The notes below the pieces were generated by a model. That model made no database searches. It was given only the letters and a program-made list of their open reading frames with translations, and was not told the DNA's origin. A stretch of DNA of 64,000 nucleotides, from contig JAIWNF010000060.1 in the NCBI GenBank assembly GCA_025093555.1, positions 1-64,000 of the forward strand, in the 5' to 3' direction. This document shows positions 23,641-32,846 of this stretch, in pieces. Each line of letters starts with the position of its first letter. Position 1 is the first letter of the stretch. Both the position numbers and the translations under genes were made by a program. Source of the DNA: Circinella umbellata (Eukaryota > Mucoromycota > Mucoromycetes > Mucorales > Lichtheimiaceae).

Positions 23641-26066
23641 AAACACTACTTACCATCCAATAAAGAAGCGTAGGCTTGAACTATTACGTCAACCCTCTAC
23701 TGGACATGAACTGTCGCTAAATGCAAACATAGTGATGTCTTGTTATATTGATGCATATATCGAACTGATGTGGTATTGCTTTTTGCTACGTATGTATTAA
23801 CTCGACGCTTCTTGATTCGACAACAATATTTAATAATATGCTCGAAAAAAAACCTTGGAGCTGATACGCACTTTACGACGATGTGCTTCTTGTGGTATTT
23901 GTTTATTTAAATAAGAGTAGGAAATAAAAACAGACAAGGTATAAATCCTTTGAGACTTTGTTATACGTATATCTTTGATAATAATTTAGAAAATAAAGTT
24001 ATTTTCTTTTAAAAAATATTTACAACCCGTATTTATATGATTTCTATTCTATAAGTTATGGGGCTTAGTTAATGGAATGATGTAGTAGGTGATTGATAGT
24101 AAAGTCGAGTACTTAATATTAGTCATTAATATTCAGAAGGTTACTATAGCTACTATTCTGAAGTATATTGGGCTTAGCCATGATACTCTCTTTTATTTTT
24201 TAATTTAAGTTGACGAGGTGCAGGACCTCGTTATGCGATTTTACTCAGTTTCCTTCTTATTTCGTCTGTGAGAGAGAGATAATGCTCTTATAATACAGCA
24301 CTTCTAATCAAATGAAATTATCTATCTTTCAAAATATACGTAATGAATTTCAAAAGAGGTCAAATGCACAACATTTATGAACTCACCGTTTAATATATCA
24401 ACAAATTTTGCCAACAATTTAAATGTCATTTCATAATTAGACGGCAGCGAACCAATGAATGTCTTTACTATGAATAGAATATCTATTTTGAGGATGCTTA
24501 AACAGATCCATATTCAGCATTTCGCCATATAATAGAAATGAATCCATCTACTTTAATCGGGGCAGATGCCTGCCAAATTCTTTGAAAAGCGTCTACATAA
24601 ACTGAAAGGAAATTTATTTTATTAAAGTCGTTACGTATAAATAGTAAGACCACACATATTGATATATCCCCCTGACAATAAGGATACTATATGCGTAGAG
24701 ATAGTATTTTATTTTGTTCTTTTCGGCCTCGCTGAGTTCTGTATGTCCCTATCAATCTCATTAATATAACAGACTTTTTTGTTAAAAAACGGCAAGAACA
24801 TATTGTATACTAACATGTAACCTGTATTCTTTCCTTTTCATCTGTGACAACTGATTTTCGCACCCTTACGAAATTGTACATATTCCGTTTCTAAATGATA
24901 TGCTAGTACAATTCATCAACAACTATTGGCTTGTTGCCATGATATCATTCCTTGTAGCATTTATGAGTGAAAAATAAGACATACATACATCACATCATGA
25001 TACCTTGCATATTATTCCGTTATTATACAGGTAATCAATTCGATCGAAAATAACAATAGCTTCAACAGCAAATAAATAAGAAAGCATGATTATATACTTA
25101 TATATAACATTTGACTCTTTTGGATGCAGAGAAAGTAAAGTAAGAAAAGCTAAAACCAGTAATGGAAAAAAGTCCAACACGACCAATAACAACTTCTTTT
25201 ATAGACACAAAGATGATACAAATATAAAGAAAGAAATGTTTTTTTTTTGACGTTCGCTCGTATTTTTAATGACAGGAAACGGATAAAGTCAAAATAAACA
25301 CGATTTTGGACGATAAAAAGATGTATCTTTTTCAAAGAGATGAATATAAAAACAATACGGATTCATTGAGGTCATTTAGGTAATTTGCGCAACAAGAACA
25401 TTGTTATATTGCTACGTTTCGGTCGTATCGCGTTAAAAAATGAATAACAAAAGTAATATAACTCCGGGTAAATATGACTCAAGGAAAAGGATAAGTTATA
25501 ATATATAACTTATAAAAATTCAAGAATAAAATTTAATAACCAACAAAATAAATCAATCCCGATTGTATGTAGAAGAACTAAAGATTTAATTGGGGAAGAA
25601 AGATGTCTTATTGATACTAATTTCTATCTATCTATCCTAAGTTGATAATTGGCTGTAATTCATGAGCATTAGTAACTTGTACTCGCAACAGTTACTTGTA
25701 CACCTGTTCTTTCCTGTTTTAGGTAACAGTTACTTTGCACATGTAGCAATTATCCTGGTTGTCTTTAAGAGCTTGTTCTGTCGGTCTGAATGGAACATTA
25801 TTCACGATAAATAGTTCTTTATTTGTTCAATAATTATGCTACTACGTTATTACTTATGCTGATAGTTTATACGGTTAATAATATATGTGATATAATAAAG
25901 AAAAAAGAAAGGAAAAGAAGAAAAAAAAGGGGGAAGGGAAAAAGGGATAACAATATGTTAAAAAGTTCATCTTAAAATTTGCTGAGTGAATTCTGTCGCA
26001 TCATTATTAATTGTTCCGAGCTTTGTGTTTTCTTTCTTTTGTTCTTTATTCTTTCATCTTACCGTT
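23641..26066. other. 2.4-kb interval with no supported gene
   Basis: AT-rich sequence with scattered short frames. A repeat at about 25470-25560 is shared with 28338-28440 (see the findings). A purine-rich tract at about 25897-25950 precedes the F-box-like gene. Confidence 0.45.
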
Positions 26067-27869
26067 ATGTCCAAAACATTAATAGAATTTGGCTTGACTG
26101 CTCACGACCAGCCCCATCAAGTTTGGCCCTTGCCATACGAATTAATCTTTTTGATTTATGAAAATCTTTTTACTTTCCGTGATCGAGTTGAATTTATGAA
26201 GACTTGTAGATATTTCTGGGTCTCGTGTTTAGCGTGGGTGCCAAAAAACCTTTCTATTACCTTCAGCAGTGGTGAAATCCGATCACTTGCTCTAAAGTAT
26301 CAACCATCAAGCTCTTTGTATCTTGGTTTCGAAATTGTTGGTTCTATAATTATCAGCTACCAAGATCTTGCACGACCAATATCAAATATTGAACTTATTC
26401 GTTTTTTGAAACGATTTCGACAAATAAGTGACCTTACCTTTTGTTATGGCGTAGTTCTTCAACAAAATGTTGCTGGACTTCAGAAGTTTTTGTTGAAACG
26501 CAATCCAAAGACAAAAATAACATTTGAAAATATACATTACTCTATTGATAATAATGACGAGCAGTCAACGTACATCACCAGTACTGGTACTAATGATATC
26601 TCTTTGTCAAGACCTTTGAAACGAACGTACCATGACGCATACGATTCTCCTCCATCTTTACGAGAAGAATATAAGAAACAGAAGCTTGATTTAATCGAAT
26701 TGGGTAAGTATAATAGTAGTAGAACTAAAAAAAAAAATAAGATCCGGAACTGATGATGTCAAACGAATTATCTAACATATTTGTTTTTAGGACTGTTAAC
26801 TCCTCGCAATCACGCTATACATACTTTGATCAAATTACCAAGAGCATTGGATTATTTGTTCACTACCAACACAGCTTACAATATAATGTTGGATACATTT
26901 GACTCTTCTGCTTTATTAGAAAGAAATGGAAAAAACAATCATCACAAAGTCGCCTGTCAACTTGTTACACAATATGCGAAACGATTTGTGGAAATGGTCA
27001 TTCTTGGTAATGTAAACTGGATCTGCGTGACACAATTTGAAGTGTACTGGACGAACCTTAAGCATGTGGACGATTGTGCACTTCGAAGATTAATCAATAA
27101 CGATCCCAGTCCGAAAGTTGTGGTAGTTGAATGCCGCGACTATAGTAACCCGTACTACCAGCTAGTTGTACGATGCGGTGAGCTTGAATTCTTGGCAACA
27201 GGGGGCTATTACGGATCAAAAGGTGATGCACGACGAAGACGAGCCTTTCTTGGCGGCTCACTTCCGCCAGATATGGCAACTCAAGTGATGAATGATACCG
27301 GGTATATGGTCGCGGTGCCTTCTGGTGGTGCTGATTACGTGCAATCAGTAAGGATGTTGCGCGATTATGGGAAAAAGAATGCGTCCAATCCTTGGTCTTT
27401 TGAATCGTTACAATTTGCCAAAGGTGGATTTCGCGCGACTCATGCCTTGGAATACGACCAACTACCATCTCGACAAAATGCAAAAGTTGCAACTAATGCA
27501 GACTTAACAAGTTTACTATTACGAATAACATGCAGCAGGGTGTATAGCAAAAGAGATCAACAAAATGCAATCGAGCTACTTTTAAAAACCAAGGAAGGCG
27601 AAATAGCGATCAAGAAAGTTAAAGGTGCTGGACATACAATTAAATCTATCTATACCGCCATAAATGCTCGCTCAACAACTAGCAAGAGCATGCGAACAAT
27701 ATGTTCTATATTCAAATCATTCGAGCAAGAGCTAAAAGGTAAACAAGAAGTCGACATATCTTTTATTGTCATGTCAGCAAAAAATGACTTGATTAGCTTG
27801 TATAATAACTGTTTGGCCCGACACTTAAAGGGGGAGAACGTCAAAATATTGGAGCGTTTTAAAGGATAA
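26067..27869 (+). CDS. F-box-like protein, 571 aa
   Basis: Exons 26067-26703 and 26791-27869 join within a glycine codon across an 87-nt intron (GTAAGT...TTTAG), giving 572 codons including stop. The ATG at 26067 (MSKTLIEFGL) is the first in frame; residues before it are hydrophobic and lack an ATG. The segment LPYELIFLIYENLFTFRDRV (about residues 20-40), followed by MKTCRYFW, fits an F-box (LP-x-E-(L/I)-x-x-x-I ... C-K-x-W). F-boxes recruit substrates to SCF ubiquitin ligases. The rest has no recognised repeat. The C-terminal half is mixed, with RNAKVATNADLTSLLLRI and a Lys-rich end. Mucoromycota have many such genes; its target is unknown. It stands alone between transposon regions. Confidence 0.7.
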
Positions 27870-28494
27870 AAAAAATAATGTATATTTCTTTCCCTCCCAA
27901 ACAATAACTTTTCGATGATTATAATGAAAAATATACCTGATCATACTCTTCCCCCCACCTTTTTTTTTTCTTCTTACATATCATGTATATTATAGTTTGT
28001 ATATATCTCTTTCCCTCCTAAACAATAGCGTTTCGATGATTACAATCATACTCTTTCCTCTCCCCTCCCCCTTTTTCTTCTTACAAATCATGTATATTTT
28101 CTCTAATCTTACGTTTCATGAATAAGTTTTAAAAGGCTAGAAGAAATCTTTATTATTGCAAATAAAAATTCTCTTCTTTTACTATTTCAATTATGATGGT
28201 TGATGGGGGAAAAAAAGATAAAAAAAACAAGAGAAACAGATATGAATGGAGTGATATGATATGTATTGTTGTTGTATATTAGTACTTCCTGCAGGCTCAA
28301 ATAGTATTCAATAAAATAAAAAGAAAATATAAGAAATTCCGAGTAAAAGACTCAAGGAATAAGGAAAGTTATATCAATAACTTATTCAATAAAAAGAAAA
28401 GTGGTTTTTATAACCAGCAAATTTAGTCGGGAAAAGAGTTTATTTTAATAAAAATGAGAGGTGTTTTGTGTGAAAGGAAGAAACTATCCTTTTT
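27870..28494. other. Intergenic, part of a dispersed repeat
   Basis: Two near-copies of TTTCGATGATTAYAAT with T-rich flanks (27911 and 28031) form a ~120-bp direct duplication. The segment 28338-28440 resembles 25465-25560. No gene is seen. The DIRS element begins at about 28495. Confidence 0.45.
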
Positions 28495-28505
28495 ATTACA
28501 GAAGT

Positions 28506-28640
28506 TGGTTCCGCTCCGTCATTCAATGTGGTACAGGCTCCAATAGCCGCGCTTTATTTTCCTTTTTTGATAATAATAATAATATATACGTATAATAGTA
28601 ATAAAATAAACTATCCTCCTTTTCCATTTATACCTTCAAA
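28506..28640. repeat. DIRS 1 inverted terminal repeat, low-coordinate copy
   Basis: Contains CCGCTCCGTCATTCAATGT and GCGCTTTATTTTCCTTTTTT, the complement of the copy at 32525-32650. Confidence 0.8.
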
Positions 28641-28751
28641 TGCTAAGCTATAATTCAATTTTTTTTATGGGGTGGGCTATTACACATATAATATTTAGCT
28701 GAGATTCTTGTATGCTAATTGGGTGGGTGTACCACATTTCTTGACTTCGCT

Positions 28752-29770
28752 TCACCAACTTCTGTATTTGTTGGTCGTGCCTACAACAATCCTTGTTGGC
28801 TCCGCTCCGTCATTCAATGTGGTATGGTTTCCGTTTGAATTGATTATGTTTGTACTATTTGATTGTTGAGCTAAAGGCTTGTAATAATATTTTTCAAATG
28901 TGTTGGCATTCTGACTCCAGTTTGCATGTTGTTTAACTTCCTTAATGGTATATCCTTTTTCGACTGCTTTTGTACTGGAAGCTGCTCGAATGCTATGTGG
29001 TTTGTATATTTTTGTATCAATTCCAGCCTTCTTCATTATACTTCATACCCAATTGGCTACTGTTGCCGGTCGGATTGATGTTGATGGTTTGTCTTGATCT
29101 AGATATGTTAAGAAAAGTGTATGATTTTCAGGTAGTTGCGATCGGATTTTACTGGTCCTTTGTAAAAAAAATTGTACAAGGTGGTCACTGGGCACATTGT
29201 AGTTTCTTTAATTACTCCTAATTGTATGGTTTTTACCTGTGTTTCTTTGGCTTCGGTGAAATGTAAAATGGCTGAAGTGACTTGTTGTTTTTTGTCAAGT
29301 GAGATGTGAACGTGTTTATACTGTAAACGGCCCAGATCCGAGCGTGGTCTTCCCATGGTTGCCATGCATAAAAGATCAGACTTTTTAATTGTAAATTATG
29401 TAAAGTGAGGTTAGAATCTATCGGCCAGGTTTGATTGATGTATTGAACTAAAAGATCCGTATCCCAGGTCATGAATTGTTCTGGTTTTGGTATAAATATT
29501 TCAGTTTTGCGTTTTGCTGCAAAAAATTCTGCGATTAATGGTTGTTCTGCTATTGGTATTTCCTTAGGATGTATTATTTTCCATACTGATGCTACACTTG
29601 ATCTAATCCCGTTCAAAGTTTGTGTTGTTAATTGGCGGTTTGCCATTAAAAACCGAAAAAGATTGTCTTCACTGTATTCCATAGAACTGATAGTGGGTTT
29701 TTGTGTATTACACCAAGTTTCCCATTTTCGCCAACCTGAATTGTAAGTTGTTGTGGTTGCAGGTCGATGT
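28752..29770 (-). pseudogene. DIRS tyrosine recombinase, broken
   Basis: Minus-strand pieces include MEYSEDNLFRFLMANRQLTT (core-binding region), TMGRPRSDLGRLQY (box 1 Arg), KPHSIRAASSTKAV (box 2 His-x-x-Arg) and ANWSQNANTFEKYYYKPLAQ (Trp and the nucleophile Tyr). Frame changes near 29370 and 29135 and a TGA at about 29041 (between NWV and SIMKKAG) disrupt it. The C-terminus overlaps the internal complementary region, a normal DIRS arrangement. Confidence 0.75.
28753..28825. repeat. Internal complementary region of DIRS 1
   Basis: About 73 bp that reads as the fused left and right ends of the element (CACCAACTTCTGTA next to TTGTTGGTCGTGCC, then GTTGGCTCCGCTCCGTC). It is believed to template closure of the circular cDNA in DIRS elements. 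Confidence 0.8.
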
Positions 29771-29801
29771 TAGTGTGATAAAAATTCAATGTCTTCCTCT
29801 G

Positions 29802-30650
29802 TCAAACCAGTTCGTTTCCTTTTGTTGTTGATATGTTCCATCCTATCATTTTCCACCTGTTTATCGTGAACAATATTGGTGGTTTTATCTGCTTCATCCG
29901 TAGTATCATTAGAAACCAATATTGCGTCTCCCAAAGAGGTGTAATTAATGTTACTTCTTGAAGTATTTGTTCCTTGATTGTTTGAATTACTTGTGGTATT
30001 AGTTTCCATGGTGGAAACAGGTACATTCCCTTTTTTGTCCAAGTCTGTTGGAATGCATCCAATGCTGCTGATTCAGGGTCCGGTCGATAACTCCAAAATA
30101 TCGGTAGTTGATGATTTGTTCTCGATGCGAATGCATCTATCGTCATCGGTCCCCAAAGTTTTTGAAGTTTTTGGAAAATTCTTTTCGGGATTGTCATTTC
30201 GTACAGTGGTTTCTGTGCTTGTCTGCTTAGTTGATCCGCATCTATGTTGTCCTTCCCCGGAATGTGTTGATAGTCCACAGTGAGATTGTAAGTGTTGCAA
30301 ATGTTTTGGATTTGTACTGCGAGATCTTGAAGTATTGGTGAGGATGTGTCTCCTGACTTGGTTACGAATTTGAGCGCCGTAATGTTGTCAATGTATATTT
30401 TTAAGTGAGAGTTTTTGTATTTTATGGCATGGAGCTGTAGAGCGAATAAGATTGCCCTGAGTTCCCGGACATCTATGGACTGGTCTTTTTCCAATGTCGT
30501 CCAATAACCTGTAGTTTTTAATTCTGTTGAGGTGACCGCCCCCCATGCGATATCTGAAGCATCGATGTGAATGATAATTTTGGCTTTGAATTTAGTTTGG
30601 TGATCGGCAACCCATTTTTTTGTAGAAGATTCTCCATCCACCACATCATT
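29802..30650 (-). CDS. DIRS RNase H domain (-1 frame of the RT)
   Basis: Starts in effect at KKWVADHQTKFKAKI, then IIHIDASDIAWGAV (first catalytic Asp), RELRAILFALQLHAI (Glu), KIYIDNITALKFV (Asp) and HIPGKDNIDADQLSR (His/Asp), the RNase H1 residue set. The linker that follows (KLWGPMTIDAFASRTNHQLP) is typical of DIRS and other viral-like RT-RH proteins. The frame is open upstream all the way to 31706, fully overlapping RT. Confidence 0.85.
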   Translation of the reverse strand, partial: NDVVDGESSTKKWVADHQTKFKAKIIIHIDASDIAWGAVTSTELKTTGYWTTLEKDQSIDVRELRAILFALQLHAIKYKNSHLKIYIDNITALKFVTKSGDTSSPILQDLAVQIQNICNTYNLTVDYQHIPGKDNIDADQLSRQAQKPLYEMTIPKRIFQKLQKLWGPMTIDAFASRTNHQLPIFWSYRPDPESAALDAFQQTWTKKGMYLFPPWKLIPQVIQTIKEQILQEVTLITPLWETQYWFLMILRMKQIKPPILFTINRWKMIGWNISTTKGNELV

Positions 30651-31684
30651 TCTTGTTTGCTCTCCTTTGATCTGTAAAAGGTCTGATTCCATTGGTGAGA
30701 ATGATAACGTAAACTGGTTGCTAAGTCCCTCTGCAGATGTCGGATATGTAATAGTGCCTCTCCAACTGCTGGTATCATTGAAGTCATTTTTCCTAGTAGG
30801 CTCGCATACCATCTGCATGATCTGATCTCTGCCTGTAAGGCTTGTTTGATTCGCGTCACGAGTCTGCTGATCTTCTTGGTTGGTACCGATATCGACATTT
30901 TCTTTGTATTGAACTGGAAACCCAGAAACTCTTGTTTTTGTAAAGAAATGAAATTGCTCTTCTCTTTGTTGATAAGGAACCCTAGATTCTCCATATGAGA
31001 AATCACTTGAGCCGTAGTTTTCATCATTTCTCCTTTTGTTTTTGTTAACACACATATGTCGTCTAAATAATAGACTAACCGAATGCCTTGTTTTCTTAGA
31101 GTTTCTGTCGCAAAACGCATTATTTTTGAAAATACCCTTGGACTGACCGACATTCCAAAAGCGAGTGTCTTGTATTGGTATACTGTCCCTTGATGCTGAA
31201 ACGTTAAATATTTGCGGGACTGTTTGTGTAATGGGACTACTACATATGCGTGTTTTAAATCTATTTTGGTTATAAAATCGTTTGGTTCTACTAAATCTCG
31301 TAAAGCCGGTATGCCTTCCATTTTGAAATGCTGGCAATGAATAAAATTGTTGATCTGTTGGCAATCTAATATTGGTCGACGTTTGTTTGGTTCCTGAATA
31401 GTGAAAAAATTCGATAGGAAGTTGGTGTTTTGTGTTGGCGATACCTCTACTGCTTCGTTCACTGCTAACTGATCGATTTGGTTTAATGTGATTTTTCTTA
31501 ATTTCCATGGCGTGGGAACTGAATGAAACTGTATTTGGTATCCCGTTTGAATTACTGATATTGGCCACTGGTGCTTTGTTATTTTTTCCCATCGTTTTGC
31601 AAAATGTTGTAATCGTCCTCCTCGTTGGATTCCATCTTGAGGAATAGTATAATGTAAGTTGTTTACAGTTGGTGCGGGCGGCAT
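30518..31684 (-). CDS. DIRS reverse transcriptase
   Basis: An uninterrupted 388-codon frame starting at ATG 31684. It contains the RT palm motifs DFITKIDLKHAYVVVP, then YKTLAFGMSVSPRVF and the catalytic VYYLDDICVL (YLDD), followed by KEKSNFISLQKQEFLGF. The frame runs out soon after LLQKN, exactly where the RNase H domain continues in the -1 frame. The overlap holds C-AAA-AAA-ATG near 30616, a candidate -1 slip site. RT makes cDNA from the element RNA. Confidence 0.88.
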   Translation of the reverse strand: MPPAPTVNNLHYTIPQDGIQRGGRLQHFAKRWEKITKHQWPISVIQTGYQIQFHSVPTPWKLRKITLNQIDQLAVNEAVEVSPTQNTNFLSNFFTIQEPNKRRPILDCQQINNFIHCQHFKMEGIPALRDLVEPNDFITKIDLKHAYVVVPLHKQSRKYLTFQHQGTVYQYKTLAFGMSVSPRVFSKIMRFATETLRKQGIRLVYYLDDICVLTKTKGEMMKTTAQVISHMENLGFLINKEKSNFISLQKQEFLGFQFNTKKMSISVPTKKISRLVTRIKQALQAEIRSCRWYASLLGKMTSMIPAVGEALLHIRHLQRDLATSLRYHSHQWNQTFYRSKESKQEMMWWMENLLQKNGLPITKLNSKPKLSFTSMLQISHGGRSPQQN

Positions 31685-31702
31685 TACTGTTTGTGTTGTT
31701 GG

Positions 31703-32508
31703 TCATTGTGGTTGTTGTTGTTGTTGCTGTGTTGATGGGTAATGGGTCGCCTGGTGATATGCTGAGTGGTTGCCGTGGGAGAAAAAAGAACCACGTCCTC
31801 GTGATCCTCTATATCCTCCTCTGAAATTGTTATTTTTTCCTCTGTGGACGAATTGTCCATATCCTCGTCCTCTATTATTTTGGGAGTTTCTTTGTAATAA
31901 ATCTCTTTCAAAAATAGCTTGATGATACTGTTGCATGAAGTCATCACTAAAGGCGTTGTTTGTCCTATTTTCTTCTCGCTTTGGTAATAAATGTTGAATG
32001 CTGGCGGGTATGTTGAAAGCGTCTGTGGCACAAATTTTTGCTTGAAATAATCCAAAGATTGCCAGACGATGACTTTGTTTTCTTGCTCGATCAATGAGTG
32101 TAGTTGGATCTTGTCCTGCTTCAATGATGTCCATGACTTGTGTAAGTTGTTCATAAATTTCGATGGCTGCTTTTGCTTGACATCTTGTATTTTTTGTAAT
32201 TTTGTAGATGGCATTAATAACATCGTTTGCTCCCACTTTCTTTTTCTGGATCTCTCCGTATAATGATTTGTTGATTCGTTTTGGTGTGAGCCATTCTTCA
32301 TTGTTGTATTTTTGGATATCTCTTTTAAACTTTTTAATGTTATCTTGTAATTGTACGTCTGAAGTGTTCTCCAATTCTGTAATGATCTCTACTTGGTAAA
32401 TTGAGATCCATGGATCTTTTGTTCTTGTTCTGTTTGTATTCTTCGGGCAAACTCTTTGTAGAGTTCTTCCATGCTGATTTCTGATAAAGGTATATTGACA
32501 TTCTCCAT
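31703..32508 (-). pseudogene. DIRS gag-like ORF, frame-broken near its N-terminus
   Basis: The first 30 or so residues (MENVNIPLSEISMEELYKEF, then ARRIQTEQEQ) lie in one frame from 32508. The remainder, from about 32420 (DPWISIYQVEIITELENT), continues in another frame and stays open to 31703. Alignment with the gag of DIRS 2 (QRYN-x-x-W and QQINK-like words) supports joining them. The C-terminal 60 residues are Arg/Gly-rich (NNFRGGYRGSRGRGSFF), an RNA-binding type tail. A single 1-nt indel between about 32410 and 32440 would explain the break. Confidence 0.65.
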
Positions 32509-32524
32509 AATTTTATCCACGAAT

Positions 32525-32650
32525 GCGTGGCTTTTGAAGGTATAAAGGGAAAAGGAGGATAGTTTATTACTATTATATATATTATTATTATTATCAAAAA
32601 AGGAAAATAAAGCGCGGCTCTTGGACATTGAACGACGGAGCGGAGCCAAC
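32525..32650. repeat. DIRS 1 inverted terminal repeat, high-coordinate copy
   Basis: Reverse complement of 28506-28640 with small indels. Shared words include GGAAAATAAAGCGCGGCTC-like and GGAGGATAGTTTATTACTAT-like segments. Confidence 0.8.
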
Positions 32651-32668
32651 AAGGATTGTTGTAGGTGT

Positions 32669-32798
32669 CACCTAATTTATAAAGATAGCCTGATCCTAAA
32701 CCTAATATGCTCTCGCATTGAATGGCAGGTTTGGAACCAGAAAAAATTAAAAAATTAACCGTCACTTTTGTTCCTGTCTGCATTACAATTTGGTCAAA
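32669..32798 (+). repeat. KDZ element left TIR
   Basis: Starts CACCTAATTTATAAAGATAG and ends TTTGGTCAAA. It matches the reverse complement of 39879-40008 with one difference (CCTAAACC versus CCTAAGCC). After a short unequal spacer the similarity resumes at 32808-32846 up to the start codon of the transposase. Confidence 0.93.
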
Positions 32799-32807
32799 AA
32801 TAAATTT

Positions 32808-32846
32808 ACTTTCATATTTTTTCTAAATCACTACATCTTTGGAATG
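32808..32846 (+). promoter_or_regulatory. Promoter/leader of the KDZ transposase, duplicated in the right TIR
   Basis: This 39-bp block ends with the ATG. It is repeated with one mismatch (TTTGGAATG versus TTCGGAATG) in front of the minus-strand gene at about 39794-39833. The two genes therefore seem to share their promoter and leader. Confidence 0.65.

Larger units (their letters stand above)
28495..32665 (-). mobile_element. DIRS-type tyrosine-recombinase retrotransposon 1
   Basis: Minus-strand order is gag, RT, RNase H, tyrosine recombinase. About 130-bp inverted terminal repeats (28506-28640 versus 32525-32650) flank it. An internal complementary region at 28753-28825 joins words found at the two ends, as in DIRS1: ACCAACTTCTGTA from the low end, and TTGTTGGTCGTGCCTACAAC from the high end. 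The last about 13 bp of the high end (CACGACCAACA and ATT) lie at 40014-40027, beyond an inserted KDZ element. Gag and the recombinase contain frame breaks, so this copy is probably dead, although RT and RNase H are open. Confidence 0.88.

Noticed and set aside
29802..31650. N-terminal 360 codons of the long minus frame overlapping RT as a separate protein
   Set aside because: Composition (Thr/Asn/Arg/Phe mixture) shows no domain; RT motifs in the other frame explain the DNA. Kept only as an overlapping-frame observation.
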